From contig NZ_FYEW01000001.1 of NCBI RefSeq assembly GCF_900187375.1, forward strand, positions 2,480,001 to 2,544,000: DNA of 64,000 nucleotides, written 5' to 3'. The notes below the pieces were generated by a model, which had not been told where the DNA came from, ran no database searches, and saw only the letters and a list, made by a program, of their open reading frames with translations. The first letter of the stretch is position 1, and every line of letters begins with the position of its first letter. Shown piece after piece: positions 42,744 through 52,600 of this stretch. This stretch comes from Hymenobacter gelipurpurascens. GTDB taxonomy: Bacteria; Bacteroidota; Bacteroidia; Cytophagales; Hymenobacteraceae. The translations under genes were made by a program, and so were the position numbers.

Positions 42744-43630
42744 TAGCGCCGGGCAAACTGCACGAAGCTCCTGTAGGGCACATTGTTTTCGGTGCCCTTC
42801 CGCTGCACAAAATCAAAATGACGCACTAAGTTCAAGTCGCGCACTTTCACCTCCATCAGCTCCCCCGAGGCCAGCTCATTCATGACGGATTGCCGCGGCA
42901 AAAAGGCCAAGCAGGTATCTACACGCACAAAGTTTTTGAGGGCCTCCGTGCCCCCCAACCGCACTTTCACGGATAAATCGGTGAGCTTGATGTGCTTTTC
43001 CGCTAGCGCTTCTTCCAGTACCGCCAGCGTACCCGAGCCCACTTCCCGGAGTGCCACCGGCACGCGCAGCAGGTCGCGGGCATCCAGCTCCTGCCGGTGC
43101 AGGGGGTTGCGCGCGGAGCACACGGCCACCACTTCGTCCGTCAGCAAGGAGGTGTAGGTCACGTTGCTGACTTTGTGAATCCCTTCGATGATACCGAGGT
43201 CGATTTCGTGGTCGAGCAGTGCCTTCAGAATGTTCTCGGAGTTGCGGTTTTTGAGCGTGAGCTGGGTGTTGGGGTACTGGCCCAGGTAGGCCGAAAGCAC
43301 CGGCGGAATGACGTAGAGCGAAATGGTGGTGCTGGCTCCAATGACCATGTGCACCTGAGGCGAGAAGTCGGGGCTGAGCTCCGTGAACTCCTGATGCAAC
43401 TCATGCTGCAGCTGTTTGGCCAGCAGCAGCTTGCGGTAGAGCAGCTCGCCGGGAGGCGTGAGCACAATGCTGTTGCCGAGACGCTCGAACAGGCCCGTTT
43501 TGTAGTGCTCTTCCAGGGCTTTCACCTGCTTGCTCACCGCCGACTGGCTCAGGAACAGCGTTTGCCCGGCTTTCGTGAAGCTGAGCTGCCGGGCTACTTC
43601 CAAGAAGATTTCGTGCGGGTGAGAAAGCAT
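42725..43630 (-). CDS. LysR-family transcriptional regulator
   Basis: The 301-residue protein has the LysR helix-turn-helix (FLEVARQLSFTKAGQTLFLSQSAVSKQVKALE) and the periplasmic-binding-like effector domain (VIGASTTISLYVIPPVL, LGIIEG, VGSGTLAVLEEAL). Such regulators bind as tetramers to inverted repeats near their target and respond to a small metabolite. It lies just upstream of thrC in the same direction with palindromic sites between, so thrC is the obvious candidate target. Whether threonine or a precursor is the effector is inference. The gene starts at ATG 43630, and no terminator lies between it and thrC. Confidence 0.92.
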   Translation of the reverse strand: MLSHPHEIFLEVARQLSFTKAGQTLFLSQSAVSKQVKALEEHYKTGLFERLGNSIVLTPPGELLYRKLLLAKQLQHELHQEFTELSPDFSPQVHMVIGASTTISLYVIPPVLSAYLGQYPNTQLTLKNRNSENILKALLDHEIDLGIIEGIHKVSNVTYTSLLTDEVVAVCSARNPLHRQELDARDLLRVPVALREVGSGTLAVLEEALAEKHIKLTDLSVKVRLGGTEALKNFVRVDTCLAFLPRQSVMNELASGELMEVKVRDLNLVRHFDFVQRKGTENNVPYRSFVQFARRYYSKQE

Positions 43631-43711
43631 GGCCTAGGCCAGTTCAGAGGTAAGTGAAATCGAACGAAGGTAAAGGAACATGATTAGTTGGGAGTTTAGT
43701 AAACCAATAAT

Positions 43712-43978
43712 AGACTGTCCTGCTGAGCAGGTGGCGCATCTTGCGTGCTGACGTTACAATGGTAATTAAACTGGCCTACTACCTAAAGCACGTCATCCTG
43801 AGCTTGCGAAGGATCTTTTCAGGTCAGTACGATTGGCCTAGAACGACTCGTTCACGCGTGAAAAGATCCTTCGCAAGCTCAGGATGACGTGCGGGTGTTA
43901 TTTATGACCTAGCAACATCAGCACGCGAGAGGCTTCAGTCCTTTGGCTTGATGCGCCACCTGCTCAGCAGGACGGTCT
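43712..43978. repeat. Outer inverted repeat, split by an inner element
   Basis: The outer arms 43712-43740 and 43950-43978 (AGACTGTCCTGCTGAGCAGG and its complement) pair at 28 of 29 positions. A second matching block lies at 43741-43751 and 43919-43929. Another repeat (43788-43892) sits between them. Confidence 0.9.
43788..43892. repeat. Inner MITE-like inverted repeat, family A
   Basis: The 34-bp arms 43788-43821 and 43859-43892 are perfect reverse complements around a 37-base loop. The core is identical to the element at 361-455, and the loop length is also 37 there. It is inserted within another repeat. Confidence 0.93.
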
Positions 43979-44015
43979 ATTTCCCTAAGCTAGTTCTTAC
44001 CAATGGCCTACCGGC

Positions 44016-44999
44016 CTAGAGGCCCAGAACTACGGCGTATGTGCCGTTTACCACTTCGGCCATGCGCTTGAAATCCAGCGTTTCGATGGTGTCGGAAGCC
44101 AGGTGGTAATGGGGGTTGCGCAGGAAGGACGTGTCGTTGATCATGAGAGCCTCGTAGCCGTATTTCCAGTAGTTGCGGTGGTCGGAGAGGCCCGCCAGGC
44201 CCATTTCGGCGGGCAGGTTAATGCGCTGCACATCAATGGTGGCCTTGGTTTGCATGAGTTCCTGCACGCACTGCGTAAACTCTTCCTGCCCGGTGCGGCC
44301 TACTACTATAATGAAGTTACCGGTGTCAGGGTACCGCGCGGCCAGCTGCTCATTCGGGAAACGCTGGGAGCCCGGCTCATCCCGGAAGTAGCCAATCATT
44401 TCGTAGCAAAGCATGGCCCGCACGGCGGCACCCGCATCGTGCAGCGACTTGGCGTGCACGGCGCTGCCCATGTACTGCGTGGCGAAGTAAGGCGGCTCCT
44501 CGTTGGGGTAGGCTACCAGCTCCACCCGGTATTTCAGGTTAGAGCCGTAGTGGTGTAGCAGGCGTGCTGTTTCCAGCAGGCCTGCCACGGCGCTGGCGTT
44601 GTCGTCGGCGCCCGGATACTCGCCATACACATCGTAGTGGGCCCCTATTATCAGGCGCGGCGCCTCCTCAGAACCAAACGAAAGGATGAGGTTGCGGTAC
44701 TGTCGCCCATCGGCCCGAAACACTTGCTCCTCTACCCGACTGTCTTCCGCCTGCAGCTTCTCGAACTCCGCCTTGATATAATCGGCCGCCTCGTTCAGGC
44801 TCCGCAGATTGCGGTAGTTGCGCGCGGGCTGCAACGACGTCAGGAACTTCACATCGGCATACAATCGGTTTTGGTCGGCGCCCATACGGTTATTGGGTTG
44901 AGTGGAAACAGAGGTTGCAGGCAGGCGGCGCTTAGAGCCGGCCGGCTCACAGGCCAGCAGGATTGGGGTAAGGAGCAGGCCGTGCAAGTAACCTGGCAA
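44016..44999 (-). CDS. M28-family metallopeptidase, lipoprotein
   Basis: The 327-residue protein has a signal with lipobox (PILLACEPAG), so it is a periplasmic or outer-membrane-anchored lipoprotein. It is followed by an M28 zinc aminopeptidase domain. Metal ligands are seen as His in IIGAHYDVYG, Asp in GADDNASAVAGLLE, Glu-Glu in YPNEEPPYF, Asp in LSDHRNYWK and His in NPHYHLASDTIETLD. Such enzymes release N-terminal residues or dipeptides (or cyclise Gln), and the exact substrate is open. The stretch RNYRNLRSLNEAADYI is the typical beginning of the domain. It faces proB, and the two divergent starts are 88 bp apart. Confidence 0.87.
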   Translation of the reverse strand: MPGYLHGLLLTPILLACEPAGSKRRLPATSVSTQPNNRMGADQNRLYADVKFLTSLQPARNYRNLRSLNEAADYIKAEFEKLQAEDSRVEEQVFRADGRQYRNLILSFGSEEAPRLIIGAHYDVYGEYPGADDNASAVAGLLETARLLHHYGSNLKYRVELVAYPNEEPPYFATQYMGSAVHAKSLHDAGAAVRAMLCYEMIGYFRDEPGSQRFPNEQLAARYPDTGNFIIVVGRTGQEEFTQCVQELMQTKATIDVQRINLPAEMGLAGLSDHRNYWKYGYEALMINDTSFLRNPHYHLASDTIETLDFKRMAEVVNGTYAVVLGL

Positions 45000-45087
45000 A
45001 AGCTACATACACCTAAACGGGCCGCGGGCTAATGTGGCTAACCGATTCTCTCTCCCTACCTTACGGCCCAGAACCTACTGGTCAGCT

Positions 45088-46179
45088 ATGGCGCTTCCTT
45101 ACCACCGGATCATTGTCAAAATCGGTTCCAACGTCCTGACCCAGGAGAACGGCTTGCCCGACCACGCCCGCATAAGCCACCTGGTAGAGCAGATTGCCGG
45201 CCTGAAAAAGCAGGGCAAGGAAGTGATTGTAGTATCATCGGGGGCGGTGGCTTCGGGGCGCAGCCTGGTGCAGGTTCCCGAGAAGGCCGATGCCGTTACA
45301 AGCCGGCAGGTGCTGGCCGCCGTAGGCCAGGTAAAGCTGCTTGCCACCTACGCCGAGCTGCTAGGCCACTATGCGCTGCTATGCGCGCAGGTGCTCGTCA
45401 CGAAAGAAGACTTCCGCGACCGGCAGCACTACCTGAACATGCAGAACTGCTTCCGGGCGCTGCTCCAGAACAACATCATTCCCATTGTAAATGAGAACGA
45501 TGTGATTTCCGTGACGGAGCTGATGTTCACCGACAACGACGAGCTGGCCGGCCTGGTGGCGTCTATGCTCAACGCCGATGCCTTACTGATTCTGAGCAAC
45601 GTAGATGGTATTTTCAACGGCGACCCGAAAGACCCGGCTTCGGAGCTGATTACGGAAATCGAGCCCACTACCACCAGCTTCTCCTCTTTCGTCACCACGC
45701 AACGCTCCCAGTTCGGGCGCGGCGGCATGATTACGAAGTGCCACATGGCCCACAAAGTGGCGCAGCTGGGGATTGCGGTGCACATTGCCAATGGCAAAAC
45801 CGAGAACGTACTGCCGCGCCTGCTCAATCAGGAGGTGCCTAACACGCGCTTTCTGCCCAACAAAACGGCCTCCAGCAAGAAGAAATGGATTGCCCATTCT
45901 GACCTTGCTGCCAAAGGAGCCGTGCAAATTAATGCGGGCGCTAAAGCCGCGCTTACGGCCGTCGGCAAGGCAACTAGCCTGTTGCCCGTGGGCATCCTGG
46001 GCATTATCGGCTCGTTCCAGAAAGGCGACATCATTCGGATCCTGGATGAAACCAGCAAGGCCATAGGCCTAGGCCTGGCGGAATACGGCTCCGAGAAAGC
46101 GTTGGAACGGCTAGGCCACCAGAACCAAAAGCCGCTGGTCCATTATGATTACTTGTTCCTGACGGCAGATATTAGCTGA
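45088..46179 (+). CDS. proB: Glutamate 5-kinase
   Basis: ProB phosphorylates glutamate at the gamma-carboxyl as the first step of proline synthesis. The 363-residue protein has the amino-acid kinase fold, starting with HRIIVKIGSNVLTQENG, then VVSSGAVASGR, IPIVNENDVISV and the substrate loop DNDELAGLVASML. It ends with a PUA domain (KKWIAHSDLAAKGAVQINAGAK to QKGDIIRILDE), as in E. coli ProB. The start MALPYHRIIV at 45088 is preferred over the longer frame. The family A repeat after it separates it from proA by 172 bp. Confidence 0.95.
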   Translation: MALPYHRIIVKIGSNVLTQENGLPDHARISHLVEQIAGLKKQGKEVIVVSSGAVASGRSLVQVPEKADAVTSRQVLAAVGQVKLLATYAELLGHYALLCAQVLVTKEDFRDRQHYLNMQNCFRALLQNNIIPIVNENDVISVTELMFTDNDELAGLVASMLNADALLILSNVDGIFNGDPKDPASELITEIEPTTTSFSSFVTTQRSQFGRGGMITKCHMAHKVAQLGIAVHIANGKTENVLPRLLNQEVPNTRFLPNKTASSKKKWIAHSDLAAKGAVQINAGAKAALTAVGKATSLLPVGILGIIGSFQKGDIIRILDETSKAIGLGLAEYGSEKALERLGHQNQKPLVHYDYLFLTADIS

Positions 46180-46213
46180 TGCTCAGCTATCCGGCGGGCA
46201 GATAAAAAAGAAA

Positions 46214-46308
46214 GTCATGCTGAGCGCAGCCGAAGCATCTCGCGTGCTGATGTTGTAGCAGTAACTAATTACTAACGAGCGAGATGCTTCGACTGCGCTC
46301 AGCATGAC
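46214..46308. repeat. MITE-like inverted repeat, family A (variant), between proB and proA
   Basis: The 30-base arms 46214-46243 and 46279-46308 (GTCATGCTGAGCGCAG...) pair with one mismatch and a 35-base loop. It lies in the spacer of the proB-proA pair and would be transcribed, so it may weaken coupling of the two genes. Confidence 0.88.
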
Positions 46309-46351
46309 GGGCGGTAGAAGCTGTTAAGAAATCTTACACGCTTAAAACGCT

Positions 46352-47596
46352 ATGCACCTTCAAGATACTTTCCGAGCCACCCAACAAGCCAGCCGGGCGC
46401 TAGGCCAGGTTCCGGCCGAAACTATCCGGGCTCTTCTGTTGGATTTGGCTACCGAGGCAGTAGCCTCCACACCCTTCCTGCTGGCAGAAAATGAAAAGGA
46501 TCTGGCTCAGATGGCGCCGGAGGACCCCAAGTACGACCGACTCAAACTCAGCGCTGCCCGCATTGAAAGCATTGCCGATGATATCCGCAATGTGGCTGCG
46601 CTGCCCTCGCCGCTAGGCCAGGTGCTGCAGCAACAGACCTTGCCCAACGGCCTTCACCTCTCCAAAGTGCGCGTGCCGCTGGGTGTGTTGGGCGTCATCT
46701 ACGAGACTCGCCCCAACGTGACCTTCGATGTGGCGGCGCTGTGTCTGAAAACCGGCAACGCCTGCCTGCTCAAAGGCGGCTCCGATGCCGCGCACTCCAA
46801 CCAGGCCATCAGCACCGTTATTCAGCGCGTGCTAGGCCACTACAACCTCGATGCAAACAGCGTAACGCTGCTCCCCCCCGACCGCCAAGCCACGGAAGCA
46901 CTGCTGCAGGCCATCGGCTACGTAGATGTATTGATTCCGCGCGGCAGCCAGCAGCTGATTGATTATGTGCGCCAAAACGCGAAAGTCCCCGTCATTGAAA
47001 CCGGTGCCGGCATCGTGCACACCTACTTCGACGAAACCGGCGACCTGGAGAAAGGCCAGGCCATCATTGCCAACGCCAAAACCCGCCGAGTCAGCGTTTG
47101 CAATGCCCTGGACTGCCTGCTGGTGCACGTGGCCCGGCTGGCGGATTTGCCCGCGCTGCTGGCTCCGCTAGGCCAGTCGGGAGTACTGCTCTACGCCGAT
47201 CAGCAGGCCTACGCGGCGCTACATGGCACTTACCCCTCGGAGCTGCTGCAACCCGCCACCCCAGAGCATTTCGGCACCGAATTTCTCTCCCTGAAGATGG
47301 CCGTGAAAACCGTAACTGGCCTAGCCGAAGCCCTAGGCCACATTGCCGCCCACGGCTCCAAGCACAGCGAAGTCATCATCTCGGAAGACGCCGCCCACAT
47401 CGAGCAGTTCCTAAATGAGGTAGATGCCGCTGCCGTGTACGCCAACGCCTCCACCGCCTTCACCGACGGCGCCCAGTTCGGCCTCGGCGCCGAAATCGGC
47501 ATCAGCACCCAGAAACTCCACGCCCGCGGCCCCATGGGCCTGGAAGAGCTAACCAGCTACAAGTGGCTGGTACGAGGCACCGGGCAGGTGCGGTGA
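46352..47596 (+). CDS. proA: Gamma-glutamyl phosphate reductase
   Basis: ProA reduces gamma-glutamyl phosphate with NADPH to glutamate semialdehyde, the second step of proline synthesis. The 414-residue protein has the aldehyde dehydrogenase-like fold: [42 protein letters not shown], the cysteine in [12 protein letters not shown] (active-site thiol near 250), [27 protein letters not shown], and [15 protein letters not shown]. The stop TGA at 47594-47596 belongs to a family B repeat that begins at 47593, so the protein ends at TGQVR. It is the partner of proB. Confidence 0.96.
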   Translation: MHLQDTFRATQQASRALGQVPAETIRALLLDLATEAVASTPFLLAENEKDLAQMAPEDPKYDRLKLSAARIESIADDIRNVAALPSPLGQVLQQQTLPNGLHLSKVRVPLGVLGVIYETRPNVTFDVAALCLKTGNACLLKGGSDAAHSNQAISTVIQRVLGHYNLDANSVTLLPPDRQATEALLQAIGYVDVLIPRGSQQLIDYVRQNAKVPVIETGAGIVHTYFDETGDLEKGQAIIANAKTRRVSVCNALDCLLVHVARLADLPALLAPLGQSGVLLYADQQAYAALHGTYPSELLQPATPEHFGTEFLSLKMAVKTVTGLAEALGHIAAHGSKHSEVIISEDAAHIEQFLNEVDAAAVYANASTAFTDGAQFGLGAEIGISTQKLHARGPMGLEELTSYKWLVRGTGQVR

Positions 47597-47690
47597 CCCC
47601 AGCCCCTCCCCTCCGGGAGATGGGTGTCAGACGCAAGCTGTTCCAGAACGCACCCCTCTCCCGGAGGGGAGGGGCTGGGGGTGGGGTCAC
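47593..47690. repeat. MITE-like inverted repeat, family B, overlapping the proA stop
   Basis: The left arm 47593-47620 (GTGACCCCAGCCCCTCCCCT) and right arm 47657-47690 are reverse complements, apart from six extra bases on the right. The first bases supply the TGA stop of proA. The CCCAGCCCCTCC core is shared with 60657-60794, and a related sequence lies inside pbpC. Confidence 0.85.
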
Positions 47691-47718
47691 GCGAGCATCC
47701 AGTGGCTGCGCAATTGGC

Positions 47719-47726
47719 TACATTTG
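47719..47726 (+). promoter_or_regulatory. Putative -7 box of the sugar methyltransferase gene
   Basis: TACATTTG is a full match to TAnnTTTG, 76 bases before the GTG start. No good -33 TTTG is seen at the right distance. Confidence 0.4.
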
Positions 47727-47801
47727 CCGGCCCTGAAGCTCTAACTTATCCTGTAGCAGCTTCAGCTTCTCAACGCTGACTCAGATTCCATTCCTTTCCT
47801 C

Positions 47802-48839
47802 GTGAATCATCTCGATAAACTCTACGCCGCTTACCAGCAAGCCCCCGAAATCTTTCACGTTTCGCGCTATTGGCGCGCTTACGAGCAGCGCATTATTGAG
47901 GAAGTAAAAACGGCCGACATCCAGGAATTGCGCAGTGGAAAATATCCGTTGTTTTCCACTTTTGGGTTTAATGATCTGGTATATCATTATCACCCAAACA
48001 TGCCTTCCTATGTAAAAAGCGCCCGAAAGCTTATCCGAAAATTATTTATCGACAACCGCGCCTCTCTCCCCTATTCCCTAACCCTGAATGACATCAGGGA
48101 AATGGCCGTTAAACACTGCATGCTCGAAGGAATACTAGCCGGCGCGCAGCCAATTACGGAGCTAGAGGCCAGCGAGTTTGGCAATCCACAAGACGTATTT
48201 CTGTTCCAGAACAAGAAATACACGATGAATTTTCTGAACTATTATATCCGCTATTGCTACGCCCAGCAATACATTAAGCTACAAGGCGACGAAGTAATAG
48301 TAGAACTCGGTTCGGGCTCCGGCTATCAAACAGAAATTCTAAAAAAGGCTTACCCAAACCTCACTATTCTCTGCTTCGACTTACCGGCCCAACTGTATTT
48401 GTGCGAAAAATACCTGACGGGTGTATTCGGCCCCGATGCCATCGAAAGCTCAGAAAACACCCTACACATCACCGATTTATCAAACATCAAAAAGGGCAAA
48501 ATCAACTTCTTAGGCAACTGGCAAATGCCACTGCTCAAAGGGTTTGCGTTTGATGTATTCTGGAATGCGGCCAGCTTCGGGGAGATGGAGCCACACATCG
48601 TAGAGAACTACCTGAGCTACATCCAAGAGGAAGCAGCTTGGGTTTACCTGCTCCAAGCTCGCAAGGGCAAAGAAAGCACCGAGTCGAAAGGAGTGCAGCA
48701 GCCCATCCGTTTCGAGGATTACAATGCCATGCTGAGCAGCTCCCATGCCCTAGTACACGAGGGAGATGCCTACGAAGCCAACCGACGAATGGCCAAAACC
48801 GGCGGCTATTTCCAGGCCGTGTGGAGTAATAAGGCTTAA
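47802..48839 (+). CDS. Putative sugar O-methyltransferase (low GC)
   Basis: The 345-residue protein has the motif-I-like VIVELGSGSGYQTEILKKAYPNLTILCFDLPAQLY, followed by KGFAFDVFWNAASFGEM, NYLSYIQEEAAWVYLLQ and a C-terminal VHEGDAYEANRRMAKTGGYFQAVW. These fit the putative sugar O-methyltransferase family that acts in glycan synthesis. Its N-terminal half has no clear domain. It starts at GTG 47802. The DNA is clearly lower in GC than the neighbours (33% in the line at 47941-48000, by count) and richer in rare codons, suggesting transfer. Confidence 0.75.
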   Translation: MNHLDKLYAAYQQAPEIFHVSRYWRAYEQRIIEEVKTADIQELRSGKYPLFSTFGFNDLVYHYHPNMPSYVKSARKLIRKLFIDNRASLPYSLTLNDIREMAVKHCMLEGILAGAQPITELEASEFGNPQDVFLFQNKKYTMNFLNYYIRYCYAQQYIKLQGDEVIVELGSGSGYQTEILKKAYPNLTILCFDLPAQLYLCEKYLTGVFGPDAIESSENTLHITDLSNIKKGKINFLGNWQMPLLKGFAFDVFWNAASFGEMEPHIVENYLSYIQEEAAWVYLLQARKGKESTESKGVQQPIRFEDYNAMLSSSHALVHEGDAYEANRRMAKTGGYFQAVWSNKA

Positions 48840-48915
48840 TGACTCCAGTTGTACACATTGACGGAGTTCAATAGCGAGTAGACAAAGGTGGGGGTATAGT
48901 AGCTACAAACTACTT

Positions 48916-49239
48916 ATGAATCGTGTGAATAAGTATAAATTGGAGAAAGCTCAAGCTTGGGTTGAGGCAGGCAAACAGATTGGCAAATCCCAGTTTTTGC
49001 TTAAAGGCCAGCATTCTTATTATGTAGCTGCAGCCGTTCAAAAATGGCGAGGCATCTACAAAGTATCAATTTGTGAAATTGAAGAAACCCAAATGGCGGG
49101 TGAAGTATTTGAACGTGATGAAGAGCTAGATTTCGAAAGCTTCGAGCAAGTCATAGCTTTTTTTCAGAACAGTTCTTTAATCCTATTTTCTGAATTAAAA
49201 CCTTTAAAAGGGCAGAAATTATTTAATCCAGAATTTTAA
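48916..49239 (+). CDS. Hypothetical small protein (low GC)
   Basis: The 107-residue protein is soluble and unrecognised. It begins with basic, Lys- and Gln-rich helices (YKLEKAQAWVEAGKQIGKSQ). A beta-rich middle part (YYVAAAVQKWRGIYKVSICEIEE) and an acidic stretch (ERDEELDFESFEQVIAFF) follow. The AT content is very high (28% GC by count in the line 49141-49200). The size and the beta-strand then acidic C-terminal pattern recall immunity-type proteins of contact-dependent or polymorphic toxin systems, but no toxin gene is present. It converges on the next small gene with seven bases between the stops. Confidence 0.55.
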   Translation: MNRVNKYKLEKAQAWVEAGKQIGKSQFLLKGQHSYYVAAAVQKWRGIYKVSICEIEETQMAGEVFERDEELDFESFEQVIAFFQNSSLILFSELKPLKGQKLFNPEF

Positions 49240-49246
49240 AATCTAC

Positions 49247-49573
49247 CTACTGCAGCTGCTGACCATATATTCTGACTATACCTCTTACTATTTTATAGTT
49301 AATTACTTCTTTATATAACGTCTGAACAATCTCATCTGTAATTACCGTCACTTCAGGTGGCATCAGTCTGCCTATGTGGGTTACCACAATAGGGTCGAGT
49401 TCTATCCATTCTACATCTTCTATTCGTTCGGGGCCAACTACTTCAATGTAGCCTTTAACAGGTAAGCCAAAACCACCGCGCCATTCAGTTGCTAGGTCTT
49501 CGTGATAGACTTTAAGCCTGACCTTACAGCATGTTCTTTTTATTAAATATTGTATTGCTATTAGCTTATCCAT
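49247..49573 (-). CDS. Hypothetical small protein (low GC)
   Basis: The 108-residue protein is unrecognised. It is soluble and made largely of beta-prone stretches (CKVRLKVYHEDL, GLPVKGYIEVVG, EWIELDPIVVTHIGRL, PPEVTVITDEIVQTLY). The DNA is only about 25% GC in the line at 49261-49320 by count, the most AT-rich coding part of the window. It has no neighbours in its direction. Its convergence with the other small gene and the shared base composition suggest that both arrived together. Confidence 0.5.
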   Translation of the reverse strand: MDKLIAIQYLIKRTCCKVRLKVYHEDLATEWRGGFGLPVKGYIEVVGPERIEDVEWIELDPIVVTHIGRLMPPEVTVITDEIVQTLYKEVINYKIVRGIVRIYGQQLQ

Positions 49574-49689
49574 CTGGCTACTACTTCAATCGTTACTTGT
49601 AATTATTCTCTCCCTCGAACCTATACATAACATAGCAAAAACGCCGTTTTTCTATACCTTCCGGCGTCTATCTAAGCTCCTCACTATCC

Positions 49690-52600
49690 ATGCTATTCCG
49701 TTTCGTTTCTCGCCTGCCGCTGCTGGTGCTGCTGGCATTGCTATGCGCCTGCTCTAAGTCGGGCTCCGATGCCAGCCAGGACCCTAACGGCGAGGAAATT
49801 GACCCGTACCAAAACTTGGTGTTTCAGTTTGCTGATGCAGTGGCGAGCAAGGACCAGCAGGACCGCTGGGATACGGTGCAGGTAGTGAGGTTCGAGCCGG
49901 CTATGCGCGGCAAGTTCAAGTGGACTTCCGATAGAGAGCTGATATTCTCGCCTAGCACGCCCTTCCGGCCTAGCACCGCCTTTACCGCTACCCTGCGCAA
50001 AGAGGCGCTGCCGGAAGGTAAGCGCAACGTGGAGCTGCCCGAGAACCGCCATAAATTCCATACGCCCTACCTGCAACTGCAGGAGCCGCAGGCATTCTGG
50101 GGCCGCTCGGAGCGGGCGGCAGGTACCGCCGAAATGCGGGTGGAGCTGCCTTTCAATTATAGTGTAAAGCCTGCCGACGTGAAGCCCTTGCTGCGCGTGA
50201 CGCAGGACGGGCAGCCCGTAGCCTTTGAGGTAAGCGGGGAGCCGGGCCAGGTCGTGCGCGTGAGCCTCAACCAGCAGGTGCGGCCCGGAAGCCCGCTCAC
50301 GGTAGCGCTTGGCCAGGGTCTGCGCGCCCAGGGCAGCGACCAGGCCTCCACTTCCGAGTACGAAAAGCAGGTACAGGTACCCGCCCCAGAGGCGCTGGAA
50401 GTGCGCTCCATCACGGGCACGCTACAATCCGCTGACCCAATAATCACTATCCTGACCAACCAGCCGGTAACAACCGGTGACTTACGCAATGCGCTGTCGG
50501 TTTCGCCGCAGGTGGCCTACGAGGTGGAGGAACTGGAAAGTGGCTTCCGGCTCAAGGGTGGCTTCGAGGTGGGCAAGAGCTACCGGGTGAGCTTGCGCCA
50601 AGGGCTGCGAGGTAGCCTAGGCGGGCATTTGGGTGAAGATTTTACTCAGACAGTAAGCTTCTCCGACGAGCGGCCGACCATCAGCTTTGCCAGCGCCGAG
50701 AAGGCCATGTACCTCGATGCGCTGGGCTCCCGCAACCTGGGCGTGCGCATCAACGAGGTAGGGCAGGTGAAAGTGACAATTGCCAAGGTCTATGCCAACA
50801 ACATTCAGCAGCTGTTGCGCGGCGGCATCCAATACGGCTACGACGGCGAAGAATCGGGTGAGGAAGAGGAAAGTGAGGAAGGCGGCTACGTGGACCACTC
50901 CTACCAGTACTACGACGTAGAGACGTTGGGCAACGTGCTCACGGAGCGCACCTACACCGTGTCGGGCTTGCCGAAGGCGCAGGGGCTGCGGCTGCTGAAT
51001 TTGAACCTGAAGGACCTTGAGTTTGCGGGCGGGCTGAAAGGCCTCTATATCATCAAGGTGCAGGATACCGAGCGCCAGTGGCTGCAGGTGAGCAAGCTGG
51101 TGGCCGTGTCGGATATCGGGCTGATTGTGAAGCAGGGTAAGGCCGGCAGCACGCTGGTGTTTGCCAACTCTATCCGTAACGCCAAGGCGCTAAGCGGCGT
51201 GGAAATGCGCTTTATCAGCACCAACAACCAGGTGATGGGCACCGGCCTTACCAACCGCGAGGGGGTAGCGAAATTCGACAGCACCGCCCAGAATGGCCGC
51301 TTCCGGCTGGGCATGGTGATGGCCCAGCAGGGCAACGATTTCACCTTCCTCGACCTAAGCCGCAGCCGCGTAGAAACTTCCCGCTTCGAGGTGGGTGGCC
51401 TACAGAGCAACACCGCCCGCTACCAGGCCTTCCTCTACGGCGACCGGGACCTGTACCGCCCCGGCGACACCATCCAGACCAACACCGTTATCCGGACCGA
51501 GGACTGGCAGGCGCCGCCCAAGGGTCTGCCAGTGAAGATCAGGCTGCTGCTGCCCACCGGCAAGGAGTACGCGAGTCTGCAAAAAACACTGAACGCGGCT
51601 GGCTCCTTCGAGGCGCGCTTCCTGCTGCCTCCGGCCGTGATGACTGGCCTTTACACCCTGGAAGTGCTGACCGGCAACGACGTGCTGCTGACTTCGCGCA
51701 AGCTCTCGGTGGAAGAATTTATTCCGGACCGCATGAAGGTGACCGTGAAAGCCTCTAGGCCAGTCGTGAAGCCCGGCCAGACGGTGGAGGCGCAGATTAC
51801 AGCCCAGAACCTGTTTGGCCCACCGGCCGCCGACCGCAAGTTCGAGGTAGAATTTTCGCTCAAGGAAAAGCCCTTCACCCCAAAAAACTACGCCGATTAC
51901 ACCTTCGCCATCAATAGCGGCGACAAACAGCGCGGCACCTACGGCGACCAGGTTTCTACGCCTATTTCCGACCGTTTCGAGAAGACCACCCGCGAAGGCA
52001 CCACCGATGCCGCCGGCCGCGGCACCGCCACCTACGAGGTGCCCGATTATTCTGACCTAGGCATCCTGGAAGGCGCGGCCTTCACGACGGTATTTGATGA
52101 AACTGGCCGCCCCGTAAACCGCCTAGCTACCTTCGAGGTGCAAACCCAGCCGGTGCTGTTTGGGGTGAAAAACATGGATGAGCTGGTGCAAACCCGCCAG
52201 GCCCTGCCGGTACGGCTGGTGGCCCTCACGCCGGCCGGCAGGCCTACTTCGGCCCAGGCCACGGTGCGCGTGGTGCGCCTGCTCTGGGAAACGGTAATTG
52301 AGCGCCAGGGCGGCCGCTACATCTACAACTCGCAGAAGCGTGAGCAGGTGGTGCTGAGCCGCAACGTGACGGTAGCCAGCGGCGGCTCTGATGCCGGTCT
52401 GGGCTTCACGCCCACCTATTCCGGTGAGTACGAAATCCGGGTTTCTAGGCCAGGGGCCGTGACCTACGTGGCTCAGCGCGTGTATGCCTACGGCTACGGC
52501 GACACCCAGAGCAATTCCTTCGAGGTGAACAACGAGGGCGAGGTGACCATTGAGGCCGACAAGCCCAAGTACGAGCCCGGCGAAACCGCCAACCTCCTGC

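Larger units (their letters stand above)
43631..44015. other. Gene-free spacer holding nested inverted repeats
   Basis: The spacer between the LysR gene and the peptidase is almost filled by the outer and inner inverted repeats described separately. No gene or promoter is recognised in the rest. Confidence 0.7.
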
